Positions 50,611 to 59,886 are shown, counted from the stretch's first letter. The stretch is 64,000 nucleotides of DNA from Salinibacterium xinjiangense (GCF_014645015.1 NZ_BMLC01000001.1:1068585-1132584), one strand, 5' to 3'. A program made the numbers and translations. Notes: a model not told the origin generated them from the sequence alone.

Positions 50611-51228
50611 TTGGATGAGTCAGCGGTTCTCTGGTCAGCTCCCGAGCGAGAGAGGGCGGGCAGGCCGCTGCTCGTATTACTGCACGGCTACGGCTCGCAC
50701 GAAGGAGACCTGTTTTCCATGTCTCCGGCGCTACCCCTCGAGCCTGTCATCGCGTCGGTGCGCGCCCCGATCGCCGAAAGCGGTGGCTGGGCGTGGTGGT
50801 CACGCCAGGCGAGCCCGGCCGGCGAACCGGCAGCAGACACAGTGGATGAGGCAGCCCGCGCCGTCATCGACTGGCTCGACAGCGTCTCCTCGGGTGCCGT
50901 GAGCCTCCTCGGGTTCTCCCAGGGCGGCGCGCTCGCGCTGCAACTCCTGCGGCTCGACCCCGAGCGCTTCGCGGCGACGGTCTCCCTCTCCGGATTCATC
51001 GCCTCGGCCGAGCACCCCGGCGACGCGCGGCTGGCCGAGGTGAAGCCCGCGGTCTTCTGGGGCCGGGGAACCGACGACCCGATCATCCCGAGCCAGGCCA
51101 TCGATCGCACTGCCGAGTGGATACCCGCCCACACGACCGCGACGATCCGCACCTACGAAGGTATCGGCCACTCTATTTCGACGCCGGAGCTCGCGGAGTT
51201 CAGTGGATTCCTGCGCAGCCACGGCTAG
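50611..51228 (+). CDS. Alpha/beta-hydrolase, phospholipase/carboxylesterase type
   Basis: GGGGAGG followed after 5 bases by TTG 50611 sets the start; a GTG at 50605 would add two residues. The product is about 205 residues. LLVLLHGYGSHEGDLF (oxyanion region), LLGFSQGGALALQLL (nucleophile Ser), WGRGTDDPIIP (Asp) and YEGIGHSIS (His) complete the triad. Similar enzymes hydrolyse short-chain esters or acyl glycerols. It is upstream of lhr by 72 bp. Confidence 0.85.
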   Translation: MDESAVLWSAPERERAGRPLLVLLHGYGSHEGDLFSMSPALPLEPVIASVRAPIAESGGWAWWSRQASPAGEPAADTVDEAARAVIDWLDSVSSGAVSLLGFSQGGALALQLLRLDPERFAATVSLSGFIASAEHPGDARLAEVKPAVFWGRGTDDPIIPSQAIDRTAEWIPAHTTATIRTYEGIGHSISTPELAEFSGFLRSHG

Positions 51229-51300
51229 ACCTTCACGGAGAGCAGTGCGCCCTGAGCGCAACCTCGGACGGATGACGGTGGTGCACAGGATGATGGTCAG

Positions 51301-54300
51301 ATGAGCTCGGTGCTCGACAGCTTCTCCCCCGCGACCAGGGAATGGTTCAGCGGGGCCTTCGACGCGCCCACACCAGCGCAACTCGGAGCCTGGCACGCGA
51401 TCTCCCTGGGAGCCCATGCGCTCGTGGTGGCGCCCACCGGATCGGGCAAGACTCTCGCCGCCTTTCTCTATGCGATCGACCAGCTCGCCTCCCGACCGGT
51501 GCCCGAAGACCCCAAAGCCAGAACGCGCGTGCTCTACATCTCCCCACTGAAGGCTCTCGGCGTCGACGTGCAGCGCAACCTCCGCGCACCACTCGTCGGC
51601 GTCACGCAGACCGCACGTCGGCTCGGGCTGCCCGCCCCCGATGTCACGGTCGGGGTGCGCAGCGGCGACACGACCCCAGGTGACCGTCGGTTGCTCGCGC
51701 GGCTTCCACCGGACATCCTGATCACGACGCCGGAATCGCTGTACCTGATGCTCACGTCGGCCGCCCGAGAGACGCTTGCAAACGTCGACACCGTCATCAT
51801 CGATGAGGTGCACGCTGTCGCCTCGACGAAGCGTGGCGCGCACCTCGCGGTGTCGCTCGAGAGACTCGACGAGCTGCTGCCGAAGCCGGCCCAGCGCATC
51901 GGGCTCTCCGCGACCGTGCGGCCGCTCGAGGAGGTCGCGCGCTTTCTTGGCGGGCGTGCCCCGGTGACCATCGTGCAGCCACCCGCCGCGAAGACGTTCG
52001 ACCTGTCGGTTGTCGTGCCCGTCGACGACATGACCGTGCCCGGCACGGTCCAGTCCCGCGGCTCCGAGTCCCGCAGCGCCGAATCCCGCGGAGGATCATC
52101 CGCGGGGGCCACGGCAGAACCCACCGGGTCGATCTGGCCGCACGTCGAAGAACGCATCGTCGACGAGATCCTGCAGCACCGGTCAACCATCGTCTTCGCG
52201 AACTCCCGGCGGCTCGCGGAGCGGCTGACGTCGAGGCTCAATGACATCTACGTTGAGCGGCTCGATGCTGAGCAGCTCGATGCTGAGCGGCTCGATGCTG
52301 AGCTGGCCGCACCCGCATTGACCGCCAGCGTCGCCTCCACGACGACAACGGCGACGACGACAATGACGACTACGACGACAATGACGACAGTCGTCGAGGC
52401 CACGCGAGAAAGCTCCGCCGGACTATTGGCTCGCGCCCACCACGGCTCCGTCTCCAAGGAACAGCGCGCCACCATCGAAGACGACCTGAAATCCGGTCGA
52501 CTGCGATGCGTCGTCGCGACGAGCTCGCTCGAACTCGGCATCGACATGGGTGCGGTCGATCTCGTGATCCAGGTCGAGTCCCCGCCGTCGGTTGCGAGCG
52601 GACTGCAGCGCATCGGTCGGGCCGGCCACCAGGTCGGCGAAATCTCGAAAGGGATGCTGTTCCCCAAGCATCGCACCGACCTCATCCACACCACGGTCGC
52701 AGTGGAGCGGATGAAGTCGGGCCAGATCGAGGCGATCACGGTTCCGGCGAACCCGCTCGACGTGCTGGCACAGCAGACCGTCGCCGCCACCGCCCTCGAG
52801 GCGATCGACGTCGAGGAATGGTTCGAGACGATCCGGCGCAGCGCACCATTCGCCACACTGCCCCGCAGTGCCTACGACGCCACCCTCGACCTGCTCGCCG
52901 GTCTCTACCCCAGCGATGAGTTCGCCGAACTGCGCCCACGCATCGTCTGGGACCGTGTGGCCGGGACGATCACCGGCCGACCCGGCGCGCAGAGGCTGGC
53001 CGTGACATCCGGAGGCACCATCCCCGACCGCGGACTCTTCGGTGTCTTCATGGTCGGCGGCGAACCGGGAGCGCCCGGCAGACGCGTTGGTGAGCTCGAC
53101 GAGGAGATGGTCTACGAATCGCGCGTCGGTGACGTGTTCGCGCTCGGGACGACCAGTTGGCGCATCGAAAACATCACGCACGACCAGGTGCTCGTGTCAC
53201 CCGCGTTCGGGCAGCCGGGCAAGGTGCCGTTCTGGAAGGGCGATGGGCTGGGTCGGCCCGCAGAACTGGGCGCAGCGATCGGCGCATTCGTGCGTGAAAT
53301 ATCCACCAGCACCGCCGAAGAGGCGCGTACCCGCGTCGAAGGCATCGGCCTGGATGACCGTGCCGTGAACAATCTCATCGCGCTTGTCGCGGAGCAGCAG
53401 CAGTCCACCGGGCAGGTGCCGACCGACCGCACTCTCGTCGTCGAGCGCTTCAAGGACGAACTCGGCGACTGGCGTGTCGTCTTACATTCTCCGTACGGCA
53501 TACCTGTTCACGCGCCGTGGGCACTCGCCATCAGCGCTCGAGTCCGCGATCGGCTGGGAGTGGATGGCGCAGCCATGGCCGGCGATGACGGCATCGTGGT
53601 GCGCATCCCCGACTCCGATGGCGAGCCCCCCGGAGCCGAACTGTTTCTCTTCGACAGGGGGGAGCTGGAGGCGACGGTCACCGAGGAGGTTGGCGGCTCC
53701 GCACTGTTTGCGGCGCGCTTCAGGGAGTGCGCGGCGCGGGCACTGCTGCTGCCGCGGCGAGACCCTGGACGACGCTCCCCCCTGTGGCAACAGCGGCAAC
53801 GCGCATCCCAGCTGCTGGATGTGGCCCGCAAGTACCCGAGCTTCCCGATCGTGCTCGAGACCGTGCGCGAGGTGCTGCAGGACGTCTACGACCTGCCCGC
53901 ACTGATGACCCTCACCACAGAGCTCGCGACCCGCAAGATCCGCATGGTCGAGAGCCAGACCGATGTGCCGTCACCGTTCGCCCGCTCGCTGCTGTTCGGC
54001 TACGTCGCCGCTTTCATGTACGAGGGCGATTCGCCGCTGGCTGAGCGCAGGGCAGCCGCTCTCTCGCTCGACCCCACCCTGCTCGCCGAGCTGCTGGGGC
54101 GGGCTGAGCTGCGAGAGCTGCTCGACCCCGCGGTCATCGAGCAGACTGAACTGGAACTGCAGCGACTCGCCCCGGACCGCAAAGCTCGCGACGTCGAAGG
54201 CGTCGTGGACCTGCTCAGGATGCTCGGCCCGCTGTCCGTCGACGAGATCGCCGAGCGCTCCCAGCCGTCGGTGCTGGGCACCCCTGCCGTCGACAGTTCC

Positions 54301-56064
54301 ACTCCTGTGGCCGCAGACGGCGAGCCGGCGGCAAGCGCGGAACACTCGGTCGACTTTGCGCAGCTCGAGGTCTCGCTCGGGCAACTGCAGCGCGCCAATC
54401 GCGTATTACGGGTCACTATCGCCGGAACGCAGCAGTGGGCGGTCGTCGAGGACGCCGCCCGGCTCCGGGACGCACTGGGTGTCCCGCTGCCGATCGGCGT
54501 GCCGGCCGCGTTCATCGAGCCTGTCCCGGACCCGGTCGGCGACCTTGTGAGCAGGTTTGCGCGCACCCACGGGCCCTTCATCGTGCAGGATGCCGCGACC
54601 CGATTCGGTCTCGGAACGGCCGTGGTCACCGACACCCTCCGTCGACTCGCCGCCGACCGTCGCGTCATCGACGGGGAGTTCCGTCCCGGTGCCAGCGGAA
54701 CCGAGTGGTGCTCCGTCGAGGTGCTCCGCCGCCTGCGGTCACGGTCACTGGCCGCCCTGCGCCAGGAGGTCGAGCCTGTCGAGCAGTCCGCGCTCGGCCG
54801 ATTCCTGCCGGTGTGGCAGAACGTCGGCAGCGCTCTTCGGGGCGTCGACGGCGTGGCGCAGGTCATCGAGCAACTCGCGGGCGTACCCCTCCCCGCGTCG
54901 GCGTGGGAATCACTCGTGCTGCCGGCAAGAGTCGCCAACTACTCACAGGCCTGGCTCGACGAGTTGACGGTAACCGGCGAGGTGATCTGGTCGGGCAACG
55001 GCGTGCTGCCCGGCAGCGATGGCTGGGTGAGCCTGCACCTCGCCGACACGGCCCGCCTGACCCTGGCCGCACCGGGTGGCGATGACACCACCGAACTCCA
55101 GCGCTCCATTCTCGAGGCTATGGCCGGGGGCGGCGCGTACTTCTTCCGGCAGCTCGGGCAGGCCGTCGGCAGCACCGACGACAAGAAGCTCAACGCGGCC
55201 CTCTGGGAGCTGGTGTGGGCGGGTCTCGTCACCAACGACACCTTCTCGCCGCTTAGGTCGTACCTCGGCGGGCCTGCCGCTCCCCGCCGCTCCCGCTCTC
55301 CCCGGGGTCGTTCGAGTTCGGCGCGGGTGATGAGTTCAGGGCCACCGACGGGCGGCGGCCGCTGGTCCCTGTTGCCTCTCGCCGAGGGAGACACGACCAT
55401 CCGCGCAAAGGCGATGGCCGAATCCCTGCTCGAACGACACGGCGTCGTGACGCGCGGTGCCGTCGTCAGCGAGGGCATCCGGGGCGGCTTCGCCCTGGCG
55501 TACAAAGTTCTGAGCGGTTTCGAGGAATCCGGTCGCGCACGACGCGGCTACTTTGTCGACGGGCTGGGAGCCGCCCAGTTCGCGACCGGTGCCACCGTCG
55601 ACAGGCTTCGTAATTTCACCGTCGATCCGGATTCCACGCCGAAGCTGGAGGCCATCACGCTGGCGGCGACCGACCCCGCCAACCCGTATGGCGCCGCACT
55701 GCCGTGGCCGGGTGCCCCGGCAGTAGCTGATTTGGTCGACGACACAGCTGCTGTCGCCGCAGCCGAGCCCGCTGAGAAGCGTGGACATCGGCCCGGTCGT
55801 AAGGCTGGTGCGATGGTGGTGATGGTGGATGGCGCACTCGTGCTCTACGTCGAGCGTGGCGGCAAGACGGTGCTCACCTTCAGCCCTGACGAGAGCGCCC
55901 TGCGTGCGGCGGCCGTGTCGCTCACTACGACAGTTCGCTCCCGGATCGGCGCGCTTCGCATCGAGAGGGTCAACGGTGACTTCTCGATCGGCACGCCACT
56001 CGGATCCATGCTCGTCGACGCGGGCTTCGTGCCGACGCCTCAGGGGCTGAGGCTGCGTGCCTGA
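51301..56064 (+). CDS. lhr: Large DEAH/DEAD helicase Lhr
   Basis: A 1587-residue superfamily 2 helicase of the long actinobacterial Lhr type. Domain 1 has Walker A PTGSGKT (45-51), the DEVH box (168-171) and SAT (203-205); domain 2 has ATSSLELGIDMGAVDLVIQV and QRIGRAGHQVGEISKGML. The winged-helix and Lhr-core regions follow to about 860, then the long C-terminal extension. Between the RecA domains it carries an unusual insert (about 318-368): three tandem LDAE(Q/R) units then a Thr-rich run. Lhr translocates 3'-5' on ssDNA and unwinds RNA:DNA hybrids. It overlaps the next gene by 8 bp. Confidence 0.92.
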   Translation: MSSVLDSFSPATREWFSGAFDAPTPAQLGAWHAISLGAHALVVAPTGSGKTLAAFLYAIDQLASRPVPEDPKARTRVLYISPLKALGVDVQRNLRAPLVGVTQTARRLGLPAPDVTVGVRSGDTTPGDRRLLARLPPDILITTPESLYLMLTSAARETLANVDTVIIDEVHAVASTKRGAHLAVSLERLDELLPKPAQRIGLSATVRPLEEVARFLGGRAPVTIVQPPAAKTFDLSVVVPVDDMTVPGTVQSRGSESRSAESRGGSSAGATAEPTGSIWPHVEERIVDEILQHRSTIVFANSRRLAERLTSRLNDIYVERLDAEQLDAERLDAELAAPALTASVASTTTTATTTMTTTTTMTTVVEATRESSAGLLARAHHGSVSKEQRATIEDDLKSGRLRCVVATSSLELGIDMGAVDLVIQVESPPSVASGLQRIGRAGHQVGEISKGMLFPKHRTDLIHTTVAVERMKSGQIEAITVPANPLDVLAQQTVAATALEAIDVEEWFETIRRSAPFATLPRSAYDATLDLLAGLYPSDEFAELRPRIVWDRVAGTITGRPGAQRLAVTSGGTIPDRGLFGVFMVGGEPGAPGRRVGELDEEMVYESRVGDVFALGTTSWRIENITHDQVLVSPAFGQPGKVPFWKGDGLGRPAELGAAIGAFVREISTSTAEEARTRVEGIGLDDRAVNNLIALVAEQQQSTGQVPTDRTLVVERFKDELGDWRVVLHSPYGIPVHAPWALAISARVRDRLGVDGAAMAGDDGIVVRIPDSDGEPPGAELFLFDRGELEATVTEEVGGSALFAARFRECAARALLLPRRDPGRRSPLWQQRQRASQLLDVARKYPSFPIVLETVREVLQDVYDLPALMTLTTELATRKIRMVESQTDVPSPFARSLLFGYVAAFMYEGDSPLAERRAAALSLDPTLLAELLGRAELRELLDPAVIEQTELELQRLAPDRKARDVEGVVDLLRMLGPLSVDEIAERSQPSVLGTPAVDSSTPVAADGEPAASAEHSVDFAQLEVSLGQLQRANRVLRVTIAGTQQWAVVEDAARLRDALGVPLPIGVPAAFIEPVPDPVGDLVSRFARTHGPFIVQDAATRFGLGTAVVTDTLRRLAADRRVIDGEFRPGASGTEWCSVEVLRRLRSRSLAALRQEVEPVEQSALGRFLPVWQNVGSALRGVDGVAQVIEQLAGVPLPASAWESLVLPARVANYSQAWLDELTVTGEVIWSGNGVLPGSDGWVSLHLADTARLTLAAPGGDDTTELQRSILEAMAGGGAYFFRQLGQAVGSTDDKKLNAALWELVWAGLVTNDTFSPLRSYLGGPAAPRRSRSPRGRSSSARVMSSGPPTGGGRWSLLPLAEGDTTIRAKAMAESLLERHGVVTRGAVVSEGIRGGFALAYKVLSGFEESGRARRGYFVDGLGAAQFATGATVDRLRNFTVDPDSTPKLEAITLAATDPANPYGAALPWPGAPAVADLVDDTAAVAAAEPAEKRGHRPGRKAGAMVVMVDGALVLYVERGGKTVLTFSPDESALRAAAVSLTTTVRSRIGALRIERVNGDFSIGTPLGSMLVDAGFVPTPQGLRLRA
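52258..52392 (+). repeat. Low-complexity insert in lhr
   Basis: About 135 bp in frame. First ctcgatgctgag(c/a)(g/a)g repeats three times (LDAE units), then acg/aca-rich triplets encode a Thr/Met/Ala run. It lies between helicase motifs III and IV, where insertion can be tolerated on the surface. Simple-repeat expansion is the likely origin. Confidence 0.8.
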
Positions 56065-56833
56065 GGGCGACACGGTCTACCGGTCGGCGAAGAACCTGGC
56101 GGCTGTGCTCGACGGAACGGTGCTCACGCGCTGCGACATTCGGGTGCCGAAATTCGCCACCGTAGACCTGACCGGCGAGGTGGTGCATGAGGTGGTCAGC
56201 CGCGGCAAACACCTGCTCATGCGCGTGGGGGAATATACGCTTCACAGCCACCTGAAGATGGAGGGTTCGTGGCATATCTACCCCGACGGCAATCGGTGGC
56301 GCCGCCCTGAGTGGCAGGCCCGGGCGATCATCGCGAATAAAGAGTTCACGGCTGTCGGATTCGAGTTGGGCTTGTTCGAGATCGTCGAGCGCGCCTCTGA
56401 AGAGTCGGTCGTCGGATACCTCGGGCCGGACCTCCTCGGGCCGGGTTGGGACGCCGAACTCGCGATTGCCAACCTCGCCAGCGACCCGAGCCGTGAGATC
56501 GGCCTCGCCCTGCTCGATCAGAGAAACCTCGCGGGGCTCGGCAACGTCTACCGCTGTGAGCTGTGTTTCCTGCGGGGCGTGCTGCCCACCAGGCCGGTCG
56601 GCGACGTGAACGACCTCCCACGGATGGTCGCCCTGGCGAAGAAACTCATCGAAGCCAATAAGGACCGCACCGAGCGCACCACCACCGGCAAGCTGCGCGG
56701 CGACACCGACTGGGTCTACGGTCGCGCGGGCAGGCCATGCCTGCGCTGCGGCACCCGGATATCGAGGGGCGAGCTCGGCGACGATCCGCTGCAGCTCAGG
56801 AACACCTTCTGGTGTCCCCGCTGCCAGACCTGA
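56057..56833 (+). CDS. Formamidopyrimidine-DNA glycosylase / endonuclease VIII family (Nei-like)
   Basis: The GTG at 56057 gives 258 residues starting MPEGDTVYRSAKNL, with catalytic Pro1-Glu2 after Met removal and the lysine in GKHLLMRV. The helix-two-turn-helix and zinc finger are present: CLRCGTRISRGELGDDPLQL, WCPRCQT. TVY after PEGD is typical of the Nei/Nei2 type found in mycobacteria, which removes oxidised pyrimidines. It overlaps the end of lhr by 8 bp, so the two are co-translated, a repeated Lhr-glycosylase association. Confidence 0.85.
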   Translation: MPEGDTVYRSAKNLAAVLDGTVLTRCDIRVPKFATVDLTGEVVHEVVSRGKHLLMRVGEYTLHSHLKMEGSWHIYPDGNRWRRPEWQARAIIANKEFTAVGFELGLFEIVERASEESVVGYLGPDLLGPGWDAELAIANLASDPSREIGLALLDQRNLAGLGNVYRCELCFLRGVLPTRPVGDVNDLPRMVALAKKLIEANKDRTERTTTGKLRGDTDWVYGRAGRPCLRCGTRISRGELGDDPLQLRNTFWCPRCQT

Positions 56834-56862
56834 GCGTCACGGTATCCGAACCGTAGCCAGCA

Positions 56863-57360
56863 CTACCGCTGCAGTCGCCACCATCGAACGGCGGAGATGA
56901 ACAGGATGCCGATCGCCGTCGCGATCCCGAGAGCGATGAGCAGCGGTGCCCCATACATCAGTGCCTGGAACGTCGCGTAGTCGAAAGTGGTCTGCGACCC
57001 CTGGCCGGCCGCGAACATCTGCTGAAGCAGCGTGATGAGGTAAACGCCTCCGAGCATCAGGACGACTGAGACCACACCGAGCCCGATGACGAACGGATTA
57101 ACCCTGCGACCTTCCGCGGGCTCGTCTGCCGTCGTATCCGGCACGGGGGCGGCGGCCGCCGCCACTGCCGCCGACATCGTCGCCGGCGGAGCGGCGGGCC
57201 GAACTGCCGACAACACGGTCGGCAACGCGGTCGGCGGAGCCGCCGCGACAGCCGGTGCCGGTACGGGCTTTGCAGCGGGTGGTTCCGACGCCAACGGCCC
57301 CGCGTATCCGGGCTGGAATGCTGGATCGAACCTCGGGTCGAATCGGGCGTCGTCGCTCAT
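56863..57360 (-). CDS. Hypothetical protein with Ala/Pro-rich N-terminus and two membrane helices
   Basis: A 165-residue protein. Residues 1-85 are Ala/Pro/Asp-rich (FDPRFDPAFQPGYAGPL) and likely disordered; the rest holds two hydrophobic helices near 90-112 and 135-158. No family is recognised. Its stop is 29 bp from the glycosylase stop (convergent), and its ATG overlaps the upstream gene by 4 bp. Confidence 0.6.
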   Translation of the reverse strand: MSDDARFDPRFDPAFQPGYAGPLASEPPAAKPVPAPAVAAAPPTALPTVLSAVRPAAPPATMSAAVAAAAAPVPDTTADEPAEGRRVNPFVIGLGVVSVVLMLGGVYLITLLQQMFAAGQGSQTTFDYATFQALMYGAPLLIALGIATAIGILFISAVRWWRLQR

Positions 57361-57743
57361 GAGGTCACGGTATCACCGGGTGATTCATCCATGATGCCGA
57401 CGAAGCGGCTGCCGATGCCGTCGATCTCTCGACGCACCAATCCGGCAGCGACGGTCGGCAGGTCGTCAGGGTGATGATCCGCGCAGGTCATCCAGGTGAA
57501 GGCGGGCCACCACTTCTTCGGCCGGGCCGCCTCGGTGAATCCGCAGACGTCACAGGTCAGCTGCACCCATACGGCCTTCTTGCCGGTGCGGTTGGCCCAG
57601 GATTGCGCGAGCCAGGCTGGTGGATCTGCTCGCATCGCCTCGAGTTGGTGCTCAGACATCCGGGTAGGAAGGTCATGGCGCCTGGCCATCTCGAGCGGAA
57701 TATCGAGACGCAACGCGGCTTCTCGACGGGAGATCATCGTCAT
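57357..57743 (-). CDS. Hypothetical small Cys/His protein
   Basis: A 128-residue protein. Residues 1-45 look like a helix-turn-helix or helical N-terminus (MISRREAALRLDIPLEMARR). CDVCGFTEAARPKK and MTCADHHPDD offer three Cys and two His for a zinc site. I do not recognise the family. It is coupled by 4-bp overlaps to both neighbours, so it belongs to a three-gene unit with the DMT exporter. Confidence 0.65.
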   Translation of the reverse strand: MTMISRREAALRLDIPLEMARRHDLPTRMSEHQLEAMRADPPAWLAQSWANRTGKKAVWVQLTCDVCGFTEAARPKKWWPAFTWMTCADHHPDDLPTVAAGLVRREIDGIGSRFVGIMDESPGDTVTS

Positions 57744-58636
57744 AGTGTCACCTCAGTAATCGGTGTGCGTGAACGTCGGCTCGCGGCTCGCACCGCGCCC
57801 ATGCTGGCAGCTACCACGAGAACCATGGCGAGCAGGTCGAGCGCGGCCAGGGGCTGGCGAAGGATGATGAGCCCGGCGAGCGCCGCCAGCACGGGCGCGA
57901 GGCTCAGCAGGATCGAGAACGTGGCGGCGGGAAGTCGGCGCAGGGCGAGCAGCTCAAGGCCATAGGGAATTGTCGACGACAAGATCGCCACCGCAAGCCC
58001 GAGCAGCAGGATCTGCGGATTGATGATCGCGGCGCCGGCTGTCACCGTGCCGAACGGTACCACCAGGACCGCGGCCACGGTCATCGCCAGCGCGAGCCCG
58101 TCGAGTCGCTCGAACCGCTGGCCCGTGCGCGCTGACATCAGGATGTACGCCACCCATAGCGCCCCGGCAGCGGCCGCACAGAGCACGCCGATCGGATCGA
58201 GCGAGTCGAATCCTCCCCTGCCCAGGATCGCGACCCCGGCGAAGGCGAGCACCGCCCACAGCCAGCTCGACGCCCTGCGACTGATCACAACGGACAGGAT
58301 GAGCGGACCGAGCACCTCGATCGTGACCGTCACTCCCAGCGGCAGCCGCGCGAGTGCTTCGTAGAACAGCACGTTCATGCCGGCGAGTGACAGCCCAAAG
58401 GCGACCACCGTCATCCAGTCTCCCCGCGACCGGCCGCGCAGTCGCGGTCGGAACAGGAGCATCAGGATGGCGGCCGAAAAAGCCAGTCGCAGGCTCACCA
58501 TCCCGACGGCCCCGACGGCCGGGAACAGCGTCACCGCGAAGGCTGCGCCGACCTCCTGGCACACCAGCCCGACAACGACGAGCCCTGTGGCGCCTACCGC
58601 AGGTCCGCTGCTACGCGTGGGTGATACGGCGCTCAT
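57740..58636 (-). CDS. EamA/RhtA-type DMT exporter
   Basis: A 298-residue membrane protein with ten hydrophobic segments and two EamA repeats; VSLRLAFSAAILMLLFRPRL and ILSSTIPYGLELLALRRLPA are typical. Members export threonine/homoserine and other metabolites. The substrate is unknown. It overlaps the Cys/His protein gene by 4 bp downstream and lies 17 bp after the carD-like gene, so it may be in the same transcript as TetR and CarD. Confidence 0.85.
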   Translation of the reverse strand: MSAVSPTRSSGPAVGATGLVVVGLVCQEVGAAFAVTLFPAVGAVGMVSLRLAFSAAILMLLFRPRLRGRSRGDWMTVVAFGLSLAGMNVLFYEALARLPLGVTVTIEVLGPLILSVVISRRASSWLWAVLAFAGVAILGRGGFDSLDPIGVLCAAAAGALWVAYILMSARTGQRFERLDGLALAMTVAAVLVVPFGTVTAGAAIINPQILLLGLAVAILSSTIPYGLELLALRRLPAATFSILLSLAPVLAALAGLIILRQPLAALDLLAMVLVVAASMGAVRAASRRSRTPITEVTL

Positions 58637-58653
58637 TCCTCGCTAATTCGGGG

Positions 58654-59166
58654 TCAGGCGGTGACGGTGTCCTGGGCGGGAGCACCACTGGAGAGCACGC
58701 CGAGCAACAGCACCGCGGCCTCCTCATCCACGATCCCCTGAGCGAGGGCGAGCTCAGAAACGAGGATCTGGCGAGCCTTCTCCAGCATGCGCTTCTCGCC
58801 TGCAGAAACACCCTTCTCCTGGTCGCGACGCCACAGGTCTCTGACGACCTCGCTGACGCGGTAGACGCTTCCGCTGGCCATCTTCTCCTGGTTGGACTTG
58901 TAGCGGCGCGACCAGTTGCTGGGCTCCTCGGTGAACTCATCGGTGAGCACCTTGTAGACAGCAGTAACGCCATCAGCGTCGATCACATCGCGCACGCCGA
59001 CCAGCTCGACGTTGTCGACGGGAAGCTGGATGGTCAGCTCGCTGGTGTGCACACGCAGCGTCATCAGCTTGGTTTCGACCCCCCGGATCGCACGCGAGGT
59101 GATCGCGGTGATGGTCACGGCTCCGTGGTGAGGGTAAACAAGAGTCTCGCCGATTTCAATCTTCAT
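58654..59166 (-). CDS. CarD-family RNA polymerase-binding regulator
   Basis: A 170-residue protein. The N-terminal RNA-polymerase-interacting domain is MKIEIGETLVYPHHGAVTIT, and the C-terminal helical domain is EEPSNWSRRYKSNQEKMASG, YRVSEVVRDLWRRDQEKGVS, with the conserved Trp that stabilises the open complex (NWSRR). It resembles essential actinobacterial CarD but with an N-terminal part more diverged than I expect for the housekeeping copy, so it may be a paralogue. The ATG overlaps the TetR stop (ATGA), so translation is coupled. Confidence 0.88.
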   Translation of the reverse strand: MKIEIGETLVYPHHGAVTITAITSRAIRGVETKLMTLRVHTSELTIQLPVDNVELVGVRDVIDADGVTAVYKVLTDEFTEEPSNWSRRYKSNQEKMASGSVYRVSEVVRDLWRRDQEKGVSAGEKRMLEKARQILVSELALAQGIVDEEAAVLLLGVLSSGAPAQDTVTA

Positions 59167-59831
59167 GAGTGTGTCGTTTCTTTTATTGGGGATTCGAGAA
59201 TCCAGGGGGGAAGCAGGTCTACGAGTTGGCGCACGAGATCGTCGTCTGACAGTTCGATCTGCCCACGCATCCACGCACTGATCAGGGTCATCGCGCCGCC
59301 AGCGACGAAGGTCGACACGAGCTTCGCATCGACATCATCGGGTGCACCGCCGACGGTGATGACCGAGTCCATGAGCCGGATGGAGTAGCTCTCGACGAGC
59401 TCGTCATAGGCACTGCGGGTATGCGGTGTCTGCAGCGCGCTCCAGTACAGGGGAAAGTTGTCGACGATGTGGGCGACGAGCCGACCGAAGCCCAAACGGG
59501 CGGCGGCCCGGCCAGGGATCAGGTCTTCGCGGCGCCAGTCGACGTCGAGCCCGTTGATTTCGTCGAATTGACTACGCAACACCTCCACGGCAAGGTCGTC
59601 GAGGCTGCCGAAGTGCGCGTAGAACGTGCTGCGGCTGATCCGCGCAACGCGCACGATGTCGGCCATCGTCACAGAAGCATTGCGGTCCGAGATCAACTGG
59701 CGAACGGCGGCGAAGACCATATGGCGGGTGTGCTCAGCCCTGGGGTCAGTGCTGGCCTTCGAGGCCAGGGTACGATTCGACCGGAAATCGGTGCGATTCG
59801 ACTGGAAATCAGGATTACCAGTCGCGCGCAT
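59163..59831 (-). CDS. TetR-family regulator coupled to CarD
   Basis: A 222-residue regulator (ATG 59831; ATG 59834 would add one Met). The HTH is AAVRQLISDRNASVTMADIV, RVARISRSTFYAHFGSLDDL; the C-terminal ligand domain is about 150 residues. ATG 59831 sits 7 bases from the -10, so the mRNA is probably leaderless. A 26-bp inverted repeat overlies the promoter. Together these predict autorepression and control of the coupled carD-like gene. Confidence 0.85.
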   Translation of the reverse strand: MRATGNPDFQSNRTDFRSNRTLASKASTDPRAEHTRHMVFAAVRQLISDRNASVTMADIVRVARISRSTFYAHFGSLDDLAVEVLRSQFDEINGLDVDWRREDLIPGRAAARLGFGRLVAHIVDNFPLYWSALQTPHTRSAYDELVESYSIRLMDSVITVGGAPDDVDAKLVSTFVAGGAMTLISAWMRGQIELSDDDLVRQLVDLLPPWILESPIKETTHS

Positions 59832-59837
59832 CATACG

Positions 59838-59846
59838 ATTCTACCA
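59838..59846 (-). promoter_or_regulatory. Extended -10 promoter of tetR-carD
   Basis: TGGTAGAAT on the minus strand is an extended -10 element (TGn plus TAGAAT, 59838-59843). Weak -35 only (TTACCG, 20 bp upstream). It explains a leaderless start at 59831. Confidence 0.6.
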
Positions 59847-59871
59847 CTTATCGGACACCAGTCCGGTAAGT
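59846..59871. promoter_or_regulatory. TetR operator
   Basis: ACTTATCGGAC, ACCA, GTCCGGTAAGT: an 11-bp inverted repeat with one mismatch and a 4-bp centre, immediately upstream of and touching the -10 element. The form and size fit a TetR dimer site. Confidence 0.75.
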
Positions 59872-59886
59872 GCGGTCAGATCCGGC

